Source: Lantana camara
Taxonomy: Eukaryota > Streptophyta > Magnoliopsida > Lamiales > Verbenaceae
NCBI GenBank assembly: GCA_037501455.1
Contig: CM074861.1
Location: forward strand, 36,596,001 to 36,660,000
Direction of reading: 5' to 3'
DNA: 64,000 nucleotides
Shown here: piece by piece, positions 35,469 through 48,542 of the stretch
Layout of the letters: the number at the start of each line of letters is the position of its first letter
How positions within the stretch are numbered: the stretch's first letter is position 1
Made by a program: the position numbers and the translations under genes
The notes under the pieces: model-generated
What the model was told of the DNA's origin: nothing
The model's input: only the letters and a program-made list of their open reading frames with translations
Database searches by the model: none

Positions 35469-38242
35469 TGTAGCACCCGGAATGCTAGGTAGCCACATCC
35501 CCCGCACTAAGTTCAATCCACATATGGAACGAGCACCCATACATGAATCAAACCTATAGCGAACGAGAGACAATAAAAAAAAATGACACTCTAGCTGGGC
35601 GGGACTAACCCTCAATTGAATTACAACATGTATAAACCATAAACGGAAGAATAAAATACATACTTTCATTTCATTATCATCATTCCAATTCATTTACATC
35701 AACCCCAAATATACCATTTCAAGATTTCATAACAATCTCATAAGTTCTAAGATCAAGTAAAAAAAAAAAAAAAAATCTATATAAGTACCATAATAACCAC
35801 AAGCATAATGCAATGATGTGTACATATGCAATAACAATTACATGAACTGTGCTAGACCCAAAAAGGAAAGACCGACTCAATCCCGCCTAGCATGCACCCA
35901 GCAAACCTGAAAATGTGAGATGCCAGTCTATGAAAGACTGAGTGAGGGGTTTATAAATAAATATTAGCGCAATTACCATGCAAGCCATAATCTCGGGTAA
36001 GATTTTATAAGAGAAACAATATAAGTTTAAGAGTACAATAATTCCTTGCCCCGAGATTACAACTATTCCAATTTGACAATACAATCAATTCAATTCAATC
36101 AATCAGTGGCCCGGCGAGTGAGGGAAAATCTCCAACCTTTCTCCGACTGTGTACACTAATTTAATTATTCAATGATTAGGTGATCAAGTAATCAATTACA
36201 GTGCACAATTAGCAATTTCAATGACTCCTTCTTCCTCCGGTTGATGGTGGGATTACAAGGCCCCACCACCCAATCTCATTGGGCATAGCGTTCATGAGTC
36301 CCTATGCCCGGAACTCCTTCCTCCACTAATCTCCTAGTGGATTCAGGGGTCATCCCAACAATTTGAGGGGAGTGCAGAGTTACCCGTCAGCCCGTGCTTT
36401 CCCGGTTGGCTCATACACTAACCCTCGGGTCCACAGTGAACAATACAATATACTCGCCACAATACAGTCAATCAATCAATCAATCTGTATAATTCGGTTC
36501 AGTAATAGTAACATTAACAGTAATTAAGTACAATAGTAGTGATTCAGTTGTAAATCATTTGAGGTTTATGGAAAACTATAGATATATGTATACATTTTTG
36601 GCTGAAATCCACATAAGGGTTGTATGGTTTCTATATAACTAGAAATTAAACCTTACCTGATGAGCGACAGAATAAGACAAGGATATAATAAAGTGCCCAA
36701 ACGATCAATGATCTCCACCCTGGAGAAAAACTGGACAAGAAAGGAAATAACGGGAACTCGTGAGACGAGACTCAATATGAGACCAAGTATGACACACAAC
36801 CATGCTCATGTAAATAAATAAATCTAGCAATCAAGTAACACTTAGCATGTATGAAAACCAATTAACACCTAAGAGGTGCAATTAATCTCAAGGAGTTATG
36901 TATACATATAATTCAATTATTTCAAGTTCAATTTATGTAGATCATGGAGTCACACAATCATATTTGAGCAATTAAATACCAAGAATTGTCAAGTAGGAGC
37001 ATAATTATCTATTAATTGAGCATATATATCATATAATTTACATATGGGAGCCAAGAGAGTGAAAAGAAAGCAAGAAGAGAGGTTTTGGTGAAGTTGGGCA
37101 AAACCCGACAATATTCGGGAACGTACATGCTATAGGAAAACTGGACTATCTTGAGTTATAGAAGTTGGAATTGAGTTTTTCTTATTGGGTATCAAACTAG
37201 ACACAAAGACCTTTCCGATGATATATGGCTCGTTTTCTATTTCAAAACGAGGAGAAAATGGCGTAGCCCCAAAGTTGGATGAAAGCAGTTTTTTAATAAA
37301 GTGGCGACACCAAAAAGAATTGATCATGTCTCATACACTAGAAAAGATATTGAGGTTATTTCAATTGAGGAATATTCTAGACTTCAAGAGGTTTCTGTGG
37401 GTTCAAAAATTAGGTCAATCGGAGTTCGGATGAGGGTGTCGCGTCCGTGACAAAATTGTACTGAAAATCAGTGGCGGCCGCGAAGGAAACTGGCCAACTT
37501 TTCGACTTGTTGGTCGCGGCCGCTACCAAAAATGGTCACGAAACAGCCGCGGGCGCGACCACAACTCCAGCAGTAGCAAAAGCTTCTGGAAAGATAGGGC
37601 AAGGCTCTATTTTTGGCTCCCAAGCCTTCCCACATCAAACCAATGCAAGAATTCAACTCAAAACTATCATATAACTCATATATATCCATTAGGCATCAAT
37701 TAATCCATGGAAACATGCATAAATCATCAAGAATTCATCAATCAAAACCCATATAATTTCATGCCATCAACTTCTCATTTTCTTCAAAATTTCATGCAAG
37801 CTTTCAAGTATAATGATCAAGATCATGCTTCTAACTACATATAACAAAGGAATTACTTCAAAATTCTCGAACCCTAACTTCATATATGAACTCAAGAATT
37901 CAATTAGATTCCCAACTCTACCTTAATGAAAGAAAGAAAGAAAGGAAAAATGATGGTATGATGATGATGTTTCCAACTTATGTAACTTCTTCCTTGAATT
38001 AAAGCTTGGAATTTGAGATGAAATCTTCCTTTCCTCCTTGGTGTGATATACCGTGATTTTGTGTGTGTGTGTGTGTGTGGGAATTTTGATGAAATAAAAT
38101 GAAATGGAAGTAATGAGATAATATGCCAAAGTCTTGCAAGAAATGGGATGACAAGGCACAATTTGCACTTAAGTCCCTAAGCTATATAAGTCATGCAATT
38201 AGGTATGTATATGTGTGTGTATGTATATAATTAAAAGAGTTA

Positions 38243-38309
<67 letters not shown>

Positions 38310-38606
38310 GTATGTGCATATGTATGCATTGTATATAATTAAAGTGGGATGAAAAGTCTTCGCATTAAAACTCATTTACACATAAACCCTTGCCTCGTAG
38401 GAATTTACAAGTTAGAGATTAATTGAATTCACGAAGTTATAATTTAAATCAAAATTACAAGTATTCAAATCATGGAAATTAAATAGCGCTGGTCAAATGA
38501 ATATGAATCATGCCAAAAATTATAAATTGATAAAATTTCATGTAAACACTTAGTAATATAATTCACAAATATCATGAATACATAATTTGAAAACTGGGGC
38601 GTTACA
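35469..38606 (-). mobile_element. Element B, 3' LTR (3.14 kb)
   Basis: Bounded by TGTAGCACCCGGAATGC (35469) and GGGGCGTTACA (38606). It pairs with 41809-45171. The left flank is ATATA (35464-35468), which recurs after the right LTR. The hairpin CAGTCT-N5-AGACTG is at 35924-35940. A possible intron on the minus strand runs from 37921 (CATTAAG|GTAGAG) to 36720 (TTTCTCCAG|GGTGGAGA), with GC-rich palindromes at about 37470-37560. Open frames at 37130-37690 are not conserved in meaning between the two LTRs. Confidence 0.92.
38245..38298. repeat. (AT)n microsatellite
   Basis: About 27 AT dinucleotides in the left LTR of element B. The right LTR has a much shorter run at about 44585, so it expanded or contracted after insertion. 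Confidence 0.95.
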
Positions 38607-38672
38607 ATTCTCTCCCCCTTAAGAGGACCTGGTCCCCAGGTCCACTCTCGAGTTCGGAACTTAAAACAACAA

Positions 38673-38779
38673 TGAGAGAGCCCCGTCTCTCAAACAAGCA
38701 ATGAGGGCACCCCGTCTCTCAAGCAAGCAATGAGAGAACCCCATCTCTCAACCAAGCAATGAGAGAACCCCGTCTCTCA
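38673..38779 (-). repeat. Hairpin array of element B (4 units)
   Basis: Four units at about 29-bp spacing. Three have the perfect stem TGAGAGA/TCTCTCA with loop GCCCCG, ACCCCA or ACCCCG (plus strand), and the second unit has mismatches. On the sense (minus) strand the unit reads GAGAGA-CGGGGT-TCTCTC, as in element C. It lies about 50 bp before the PPT. Confidence 0.9.
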
Positions 38780-41700
38780 CTCACACAAAATAACAATTCA
38801 AGAGAACAATTATAAACCTACTTATATAGTTAACACATAAGAAGCAAGTAGAGCAAGATCAATTACATCAATCCCCGATCATATAAAAACAACTTGCAAT
38901 TAACAAGGAATTATATACGTCAATAATGCAATTCCATGATACACATGATATGCATTGTTAAGTGTACCGTTCACCATTGCTTTAGCAAACGTCTATAGTG
39001 GTAATCCGTTTCAACTCTTGATTTGATGTTGGAGGTTCTTTTGCCTATGGTGTCCAGCCGGAAAATGACCGAGGTACTCAATACTTCCATGATTACTTAG
39101 TCTTCATTCTACGATTGATTCCCTTATCTTTACTAGCCATCACAATCCTTTACTCCGCTCTTAAGTGTGTGCTCGCCTGTAACCTAATTAACTCGCTTCT
39201 CATCACAAATGGTATCTGATTCCTCAATTACTTGATCTAATCTTTATTACTCGAATCAATCCTGATAGTGTCTCCAGTTCATTATGGAAAACAACCGACA
39301 ATCTGTATTCTCTTTTGTTTAAACTATGTATTCCTTCCTGGGTATTCCACTTCCCCGCTCGATTAAATTAACTCTTACTTAGTTCATCACAGAATGTGAT
39401 AATTTGATCGGCATCACCTATTTGATGCCTTCCCTTACCAAACCCTTCTCGAATACTTAACTTTAACTCTTGTAGCGCTTACCACTTCCAATATTATTCT
39501 GGAAGTTTTACCCCGTCTTATCCATTAAGTTTTCAACTCTTTGATTTCGTATCTTCATTTATCAAGGCACTTGTCTCTTCTAGTATTATTAGCGAAGTCT
39601 TTCTCACCTCGGTCTTGTAATTTTACCGAGTGCTAAATCTCCCACTATTTCTTGAATACCTATTTCCGGTCCTTGAAGTGCTTCTCCTTGTCGAAATTCT
39701 TCTCAAAATTTTTCTCATCCCAACCTTAAAGAATAGCAAATGTCAAAATCATCTAGTTCTTTTCCTTTTTCCACTTCCAAGAGATCCCATTGATGGTAAC
39801 TCTTGCAATTTTGTTGTTTCTATGAAAATAGTATGTTTGAGATAATCCATAAATTTGAAGTCATTTCCCCAGTCACTCTTCCTCTTAAGAATGCCTATTC
39901 TTATCCGTTGGCTAATAACATCACTTCTTACTTTAAAGATTCTCGACTTCTTCAACCCGAATTTCTTAATATGAATGGTTCCAAATCTCGCCACTTGTTC
40001 GGGCATTTTATCTCACGTTTAGTTTTGAAGCGATTGGTAAGAATAGCGATCCCCTTTTCTTTTCTTTTTTTTTTTCCATGTCATACTTCGGTTGTGTCTC
40101 GGTTGAAGTAATGCTTGATATATGAGGTGGGGGAAGAAGTTTCGACCAAAGAAAACACTTAAAATACATGTGGGGTTAAAATGCCAATGTACGTATCACC
40201 TTTGTAAGTAATTAAAGATGCAACACGTTGTAACAATTACATCAATTAAAGAAACGCATATAAATGGTAAAATTTAAACGATTTAAAACAATGTATGATG
40301 CATGTGCTTATGAATGCAGTGAACCTGTCACCGTAGTTGTATCTTTTAGCTTGACACTTGTTCTTTGTTTGTTGATTTATGAGCTTGCCTCGAATTGATT
40401 GACCATTTCTTGTCACCCACGGTCTTCCAATTCTTCAAAATTCCTAATACCAACTTGTACATTTCCATTACTCGCGAATTGGAATTTCTTGAACTCCAAT
40501 GCTTCTACTTCCATGAAATTGATACCTTGCCTTCTTTCGAAGAATTAGTCTCTAATTATTGTATTAAATCTTCACCCAACCGTCACCTCAATTGAAGTCC
40601 CCGGTTTATTCTTTACGAGTTCAAATAGCCGATTGATTTCACCCTCCAACTGCTTACACTTGATCCTAAAATTTCTTTCTAAATTCCTTGCCTTTCTTTA
40701 TCGATTTCATTGTTGCTCCATATCTTTCAATTCTACCGCACTGCACGACAATTCAGCATGGATATGGAAAATAGACTCAATCCGACCAAAGATAGAATCT
40801 TTAGTACTTTAATTTTCCACGAACTTGAAATCACCATTTTAGTCATTCTCTTTAACTCTTCTCATCCGACTTCTTTCTTAACCCAAAATCCAAAATATCT
40901 CAATTCCTTGTAGATCTACATCAATTACCTCGTTGTTCAATCCTTCCAATTTGTCATTTTCATGAACCCGAAATCGCTTAATTTCTTAAATTTTCCAAGT
41001 TAATCCAAATCCTATTCCAAGGTCCAAAATATCTCGATTCATCCCAAACTTAATTTCCAAATTTCGACCTCGACCCGAATCATTTGAGTTACTTTCTTCC
41101 CACACTTTGATTTTAGTTCCAACAAGCAGAAGATTCTCAGTTCAATTACAAATCCGAACCTTGCATCATTATCTTCAATTTTTCCTTACGTCAAATAAAT
41201 CTCCTGAATCCCGGTTGATCCACCTCTTTTCGTAATGTAAATCCTTGTCTATCTTGTAAATTGTAAACACCACCTTCCTTAATTGTCCCCTAACCTCACT
41301 AGATCTTGTAAGTTACTCCCACCATGGATCCTTCTATTCCAAATCTTAACACTTGAAGTATAACCCAATTAGAGAAATCCATGGCTCTTGAATTCTTGTA
41401 TGAAGTTCCCTGGTGCATTCCTTACAACTTCAAAGCTAGAGAGAAAAGAGCTTGCAATAGATTAAGGTTGTCGTAGAAATTGGTCGTGGTTTGATATTAT
41501 CTTTATAGCCTATAATCACAACTCAATCTCAAGGGTAAATGCATGTGGTTAGTGCATGCTCGTGCCATATAATTAATACTAAAGGCATACATTTGATGCA
41601 AAATGTGATAAATAATTCAACAAAGCGAAAATTAAAACACGTGAAACATATAAAATTCAAACAAATTAATAGCAATGAATCAACAATTAGTACCAAGAAT

Positions 41701-41787
41701 CAATGTAATGCACAATTATCAAGTAGTTCCTAAGTCGTACGACCTAGACTCATAAGACACGACACTAGAACCTCGGTTTTGCAACCG

Positions 41788-41800
41788 GGCTCTGATACCA
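41788..41800 (-). other. Primer binding site of element B (iMet tRNA)
   Basis: TGGTATCAGAGCC on the minus strand, 8 bases inside the 5' LTR edge at 41809. Confidence 0.9.
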
Positions 41801-41808
41801 CCTTAGGA

Positions 41809-44800
41809 TGTAGCACCCGAAACGCTAGGTAGCCACATCCCCCGCACTATAGTTCAATCCACATATGGAACGAGCACTCATACATGAATCAAGCCTATAG
41901 AGAACGGGAGACAATAAAAAAAATGACACTCTATCTAGGCGGGACTAACCCTCAAATCAATTACAATATGCATAAACCATAAACGGAAGCATAAAATACA
42001 TACTTTCATTTCATTATCATCATTCCAATTCATTTACATCAACCCCAAATATACCATTTCTAGATTCCATAACAATCTCATAAGTTCCAAGATCAAGTCA
42101 AAAAAAAAATATATATATATATATATCTATATAAGTACCATAATAACCACAAGCATAATGCAATGATGTGTACATATGCAATAACAATTACATGAACTGT
42201 GCTAGACCCGAAAGGGAAAGACCGACTCAATCCCGCCTAGCATGCACCCTGTAAACCTAAAAATGTGAGATGTCAGTCTATGAAAGACTGAGTAAGGGGT
42301 TTATAAATAAATATTAGCGTAATTACCATGCAAGCCATAATCTCGGGTAATATTTTATAAGAGAAACAATATAAGTTTAAGAGTACAATAATTACTTGAC
42401 CGAGATTACAACAATTCCAATTTAACAATACAATAAATTCAATTCAATCAATCAGTGCCCCGACGAGTGAGGGCAAATCTCCAACCTTTCTCCGACTGTG
42501 TGCAATAATTCAATTATTCAATGATTAGGTGATCAAGCAATCAATTACAGTGCACAATTAGCAATTTCAATAACTTTTTCTTTCTCCGGTTGATGGTGGG
42601 ATTGCAAGGCCCCACCACCCAATCTCATTGGGCATAGGGTTTATGAGTCCTTATGTTCGGAACTCCTTCCTCCACTAATCTCCTAGTGGATTCAGGGGTC
42701 GTCCCAACAATGTGAGGGGAGTGCAGAGTTACCCATCAGCCCGTGCTTTCCCAGTTGGCTCATACACTAACCCTCGGGCCCACAGTGAAAAATACAATAT
42801 ACTCACCACAATACAGTCAATCAATCAATCAATCGGTACAATTCGGTTCAGTAACAGTAACAGTAATTAAGTACAATAGTAGTGATTCAGTTGTAAATCA
42901 TTTGAGGTTTATGGAAAACTATAGATATATATATATACATTTTTGGCTGAAATCCACATAAGGGTTGTACGGGTTCTATATAACTAGAAATTAAACCTCA
43001 CCTGACGAGCGACGGAACAAGACAAGGATACAAGAAAGTGCCCAAACGATCAATGATCTCTGCCCTAGAGAAAAACTGGACAAGAAAGGAAATAACGGGA
43101 ACTCGTGAGACGAGACTCAATATGAGACCAAGTATGACACACGACCATGCTCATGTAAATAAATAAAGCTAGCAATCAAGTAACACTTAACATGTATGAA
43201 AACCAATTAACACCTAAGAGGTGCAATTAATCTCAAGGAGTTACGTACATATATAATTAAATTATTTCAAGTTCAATTTATATAGAGCATGGAGTCACAC
43301 AATCATGTTTGAGCAATTAATTACCAAGAAGTGTCAAGTAGGAGCATAATTATCTATTAATCGGGCATATATATCATATAATTCACATATGGGAGCCAAG
43401 AGAGTGAAAAGAAAGCAAGAAGAGAGGTTTTGGTGAAGTTGGGCAAAACCCGACAATATTCGGGAACGTACACGCTGTAGAAAAACTGGAATATCTTGAG
43501 TTATAGAAGTTGGAATTGAGTTTTTCTTATGGTATAAAACTAGACACAAAGACCTTTCCGGTGATATATGGCTCATTTTCTAGTTCAAAACGAGGAGAAA
43601 ATGGCGTAGCCCCAAAGTTGGATGAAAGCAGTTTTCCGATAAAGTGGCGACACCAAACATAATTGATCATATCTCAGAAACTAGAAAATATATTGAGGTT
43701 ATTCCAATTGGAGAATATTTTAGACTTCAATAGGTTTCCGTGGGTTCAAAAATCAGGTCAATCGGAGTTCGGATGAGGGTGCCACGGCCGTGACAAAATT
43801 GTACTGAAAATCAGTCGCGGCCACGAAAGAAATTGGCCAACTTTTCGACATGTTGGTCGCGGCCGCGACCAAAAATGGTCACGAAACAGTCGTGGGCGTG
43901 TCCACAACTCTAGCAGTAGCATAAGCTTCCGGAAAAATAGGGCAAGGCTCGATTTTTGGCTCCCAAGCCTTCCCACATCAAACCAATGCAAGAATTCAAC
44001 TCAAAACTATCATATAACTCATATATATCCATTAGGCATCAATTAATCCATGGAAACATGCATAAATCATCAAGAATTCATCAATCAAAACCCATATAAT
44101 TTCATGCTATCAACTTCTCATTTTCTTCAAAATTTCATGCAAGCTTTCAAGTATAATGATCAAGATCGTGCTTCTAACAATATATAACCAAGGAATTACT
44201 TCAAAATTCTCAAACCCTAACTTCATATATGAACTCAAGAATTCAATTAAATTCCCAACTCTGCCTTAATGAAAGAAAGAAAGGAGAAATGATGGTATGA
44301 TGATGATGTTTCCAACTTATGCAACTTCTTCCTTCAATTAAAGCTTGGAATTTGATATGAAATCTTTTTTTCCTCCTTGGTGTGATATACCGTGATTTTG
44401 TGTGTGGGGGAGGGGAGGGGGGGGGGAATTTTGATGAAATAGAATGAAATGGAAGGAATGAGATAATATGCCAAAGTCTTGTAAGAAATGGGATGACAAG
44501 GCACAATTTGCACTTAAGTCCTTAAGCTATATAAGTCATGCAATTAGGTATGTATATATGTATGTCTATAATTAAATGAGTCAAGATATATATATATATA
44601 TATGTATGTATGTATGTGCATATGTATGTATTGTATATAAATAAAGTGGGATGAAAAGTCTTGGCATTAAAACTTATTTGCACATAAACCCTTGCCTCTT
44701 AGGAATTTACAAGTTAGAGATGCATCAACTTGGCATGTATGTGAGATGATTATATATATGTATGTGCATATGTATGCATTGTATATAATTAAAGTGGGAT

Positions 44801-45171
44801 GAAAAGTCTTGGCATTAAAACTTATTTGCACATAAACTCTTGCCTCTTAGGAATTTACAAGTTAGAGATGCATCAACTTGGCATGTATGTGAGATGATTA
44901 TATATATATATATATATATACATATATATACATATTATGCTAAATCACTTGAATCATGTTCGGAGAATTAAATACACACTCATGTAATTGAATTCACGAA
45001 GTTATAATTTAAATCAAATTACAAGTATTCAAATCATGGAAATTAAATAGCGCTAATCAAATGAATATGAATCATGCCAAAAATTATAAATTGATAAAAT
45101 TTCATGTAAACACTTAGTAATATAATACACAAATATCATGAAATACATAATTTGAAAACTGGGGCGTTACA
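41809..45171 (-). mobile_element. Element B, 5' LTR (3.36 kb)
   Basis: TGTAGCACCCGAAACGC (41809) to GGGGCGTTACA (45171), followed by ATATA (45172-45176), the TSD partner of 35464-35468. It is longer than the left LTR, mainly through a tandem duplication at 44616-44906. The hairpin CAGTCT-N5-AGACTG is at 42274-42290 and CCCGCCTAGC at 42232-42241. Palindromes are CACGGCCGTG (about 43783) and the perfect 16-mer GGTCGCGGCCGCGACC (43855-43870). Confidence 0.92.
44616..44906. repeat. About 145-bp tandem duplication in B 5' LTR
   Basis: Two nearly identical copies beginning TGTGCATATGTATG (about 44616 and 44763) and running through AGAGATGCATCAACTTGGC to GAGATGATTATATATA. The left LTR has a single, partly deleted version, so this arose after integration or by unequal exchange. 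Confidence 0.85.
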
Positions 45172-45350
45172 ATATACCACGTTTTGGGTCTACTTTCAGA
45201 TATTGTATACTTTCTCTAGCTCCATTTTTTGTTATGGTCCTTCACCATAATAATGACATGAGCTTTATTTTTAAATATCATCCTAAAGTGCTAAGAGTCC
45301 AGTTTGCGATCATACAACATGCCTCCGCGGTTGGTGGGCACATCAATCGA
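45172..45350 (-). pseudogene. MULE transposase, N-terminal fragment
   Basis: Read on the minus strand across the element B junction, this joins the MULE at 35468. The fragment holds MIFKNKAHVI and ISESRPKTWYI-like segments typical of the region before the MuDR DNA-binding domain, with a stop in between. With the ATATA duplication this shows that B split a pre-existing MULE. Where the MULE begins further right is unclear. Confidence 0.65.
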
Positions 45351-46980
45351 ATTAGGCAAAACTTTTGGAAACATGCTTAATAGATACGGGTTGACATTTC
45401 TGATACTGCTACTGGTGCGCAAAAACCATGTTATTTTTTGTATGTGGACTATGTTTGTTAGTCAGTGTTATGTATGGTTTGATGCAGTTCATGTACTCTA
45501 TGTACGAACCATATTTTGTCTACAATTGTATCACATGGTGATGTTCTTCACTTTCATACACTGGAAAGCATCAAAACTAATATATGCCAGCACCTTCGTG
45601 GAATTAAGAATAGTGAAGAAAAGCAACATAAGTATTTGGATTGGACAAATCTTTCAAATTACAATAGACATGAAAGTGGAGGCAAAATAGTAAAAATGTA
45701 TAATAATGGATGTTAGTATATCCTACTAAACACGAAATGACATAAAAAAATTAAGAAGGATCCAGGTAAATATCCACTACAAAACATATTATTTCTACAT
45801 AATATGAAATTAATCTTTATTAATTAGCCCGACCAATATTTAGATATAATTGGCCTGATCAAGATTAGGTATAAAAAATAAATCAACGCTACCAAAAATA
45901 CCCAAAGTTTGTAATGCCTTATATAACACATGACATTGGACAAAAGTCGTATATACTGAACATTTATAAGAAATCCTAATTTCAAACGTTTCTTTTTATA
46001 TATTTAAAAGATGACATGTAGATAGTCATATTTAATATACTTTTATAAGGCTGCCTAATTTTAGAACTTTTGGATATTGTAGTCTGTACAATAAGAGGGC
46101 CTTTACTTTGGCGGGAAAAGGTGTGTTGTGTATTTAAACCCCCCTTTCCAGCCCTTTACTTTGATGGGTAAATATTAAGCCTATTTCCCGGAGCCCCGGG
46201 TAAAGAGATGTAATTAATGGACTATTTGTCCATTTCAAAAATGCTGGCTAAATAAGCCTACTTGAATGGGAGAGATGAAAAGTCGATCGTGCCCCCGAAA
46301 TACTAAATAAAATTACACCAGTGCCTCTCAAATTGTTTTGGCGGCGAAATCGCCAAAATGGAAATTTCCCTAAATTCATTTCCTACCACGAGGCAGGGGT
46401 TTTAGATAGCCCATACAAATTTCCACTTAGGAAGGTTGCGTTTTTCAAGGGACATATTGCATACATTATTTGTAAGGAAAAACTGTTCTTTTGATATTTC
46501 TTCGGTTTTAAAACTTTGATTTTGTTATTTTTGAATGATTGTTGGTTGTGAGTAATCATTTCAGGAGTTTTCCATATTGTTTAATTGGATTATTCATTGA
46601 TGTCTGAACTAATTTGTTGCTTTCTATGGTGGTATGTTAATAGGGTTGCTAAGCCTGTATTTGCAAATTGGAGAGAGGTTAGTAATGTCAACTTTGAATA
46701 AGCCTTTCTGCTTATTTGTAAACGTTCATGTGATTCTGGTGGTATATACCTATTTATGATCGTTATATATCTCTGAGTTGAGTTGCCCTTATAGTCTAGC
46801 TTAAATTTAATGGTTCTGCTGATTTTAAATTGCACGATGTTCTTGGGTGGATGTTTGTGATCTCTGATTTTTTGTTGTATGGCTTTCTTTAAATGTAACA
46901 AGAATAGACTCTGGAAAGCACTCGTTGTCATAGAGGTTTTGAGATTTTTTTTTGATTGTTATGCTCATGGATACGGTTGT
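45351..46980. other. Unassigned AT-rich stretch
   Basis: No recognisable gene. It probably contains the end of the MULE and the start of the PIF/Harbinger element. A near repeat of CCTTTACTTTGGCGGG and CCTTTACTTTGATGGG occurs at about 46100 and 46157. Open frames such as 45304-45690 and 46590-46931 have no domain and no support. Confidence 0.5.
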
Positions 46981-46989
46981 TATACTGTC

Positions 46990-48223
46990 TCTCATGAGTC
47001 GAAGAAACGTAGACCAACTTACGAATCGACTGGTTCGTACAACTTGTTAGATAGAATGCATACTCGGATTTATTTAATTGATAGATTAACTAAGAAGTTA
47101 GAAATAAAATGTATCAACATTCTATGAATGGGTAGGGATGCTTTACCAAGACTTTATGTGATTTTATGTGAGATGGGTGGGTTGACTAATACTCACAAAG
47201 TTACTAGTAGTGGAGCAAGTATGCATATTTTTATGTGTACTTTCACATCATAAAAAAATTATATGGCTGAGTTCGACTTCGAACGATCTGGTGGAATGGT
47301 CTCTAAGTACTTTCAGTTAGTACTCAAGGTTGTATTAAAGCTGCATAAAATTTTCGTTGCCAAGCCGACCCATATTGAAGAAGATTGCACAGATCATGCA
47401 TGGAAATGGTTCAAGGTACATTTTATTCTACACTAACTATGAAATTATCATTGTTGTGACATTATTATATCAATCGTTTAGTTTTTTCTATTAATGCTTT
47501 ACTAAAATAAATATCAGGGCTGCTTTGGTGCTTTAGATGGGACGTTAATTGAGGTGACAGCGCCAGATGTCGACAAGGGTCGATACCGATCCCGCAAAGA
47601 AAAATATCATGTCAAGGTACTAGGCGTGTGCAGCCAGAAATGCAATTTTATCTATATTTTGACTGGGTGGGAGGGTTCAGCTGTGGATGGGTGGGTATTA
47701 CGTGATGCGATTCAAAGGTCGAATGATTTCGCATCACAGAAGGCATTACCATGTCAACAATATAAATTATTGCCTGTTATTTCTCCACATATATTTTTTT
47801 AAATCTTGCTACTGTGAAAATCATGATATAATGTCATAACCTTTATGGGCCTATGGTTTGATTAGATTACTACTTGTGCGATGCTGTCTACACCAACGAG
47901 AATGACTTTCTTGCTCCGTATCGGGGAGAACCGTATCACTGGCAGGAGTGGGGTAGTAGAACCCATGCGGAGTCAATCTTTCTACGATATCAAGATACAA
48001 AATCAAATTATAATAGCATGTGCTTTGTTGCATAATTTCATTCGAGGTGAGATGGCGGTCGATCGAATCTGAGTTGATTGACAGAGGATTATTGGATAAT
48101 ACTGGCCGTGATTCGGCAGAGTATATACCTTATATAGAGACATCACAAGCTTGGACTAATTTTCGTGAGACTCTAGCAAATGATAAATGGAACACGTACA
48201 CTATGCGAGGAAGAGATACATGA
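46990..48223 (+). pseudogene. PIF/Harbinger transposase (DDE4 type), broken
   Basis: Broken frames from about 46990 give IKCINIL, stop, MGRDALPRLYVILCEMGGLTNT, then KYFQLVLKVVLKLHKIFVAKP and CTDHAWKWFK. A 102-bp intron (47416-47517, donor AAG|GTAC, acceptor ATCAG) leads into GCFGALDGTLIEV with the first catalytic Asp, then YILTGWEGSAVDGWVLRDA. The next part (YLCDAVYTNENDFLAPYRGEPYHW) is near 47868-47940 and holds the second Asp. The sequence then jumps from about SRTHAES to RSQSFYDIKIQN, omitting the conserved stretch that carries the third catalytic residue. The C-terminal part (ACALLHNFIRGEMAVD) ends at 48223 after another frameshift. It is not functional as it stands. Confidence 0.88.
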
Positions 48224-48542
48224 TGTTTTTATTGAGTTATACTTAATTATTTGATCAATCCGCATCTATGATTTATTTTACTCTTATTTTAATTTTGTTT
48301 GTGTGGAGAACTTTATGGTGGAATATTTATGTAATTTGATTGTCTTTTTTCCTTGAAATTGTAATTTCTTTGGATGTTGATGTTTGTTACATTTTACTGC
48401 AACCTTGTTCTGGACTGATATGTATGGTATCTTGCACATCTTTATCAACTAGCAAAGGTCTTTATACGTTTGATGTTAATGTATAACTCTATTCAGCTCA
48501 ATTTGTATTTAATTTGTTTGTTTGTGTCCTTGTTCCTGACAA

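Larger units (their letters stand above)
38607..41808 (-). mobile_element. Element B internal region, non-coding (LARD-like)
   Basis: The PPT on the minus strand is CTTAAGGGGGAGAGAAT (38607-38623). No gag or pol motif is visible in 3.2 kb. In sense order: PBS, block with GCACTAACC and CATGCATTTA (about 41570-41535), a frame remnant near 40600 (KQLEGEINRLFELVKNKPG) that may be a coiled coil, block with CTACGGTGACAGG and GCATTCAT (40336-40291), block with GGTGAACGGTACAC (about 38978-38941), hairpin array, PPT. Sequence next to the first block (GTTGTGATT) matches element C. Other short frames (39749-40006 and others) show no domain. Confidence 0.82.

Noticed and set aside
46590..46931. 113-codon minus-strand frame
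   Set aside because: No domain, AT-rich, on the opposite strand to the Harbinger remnant, no start context or neighbour to support it.
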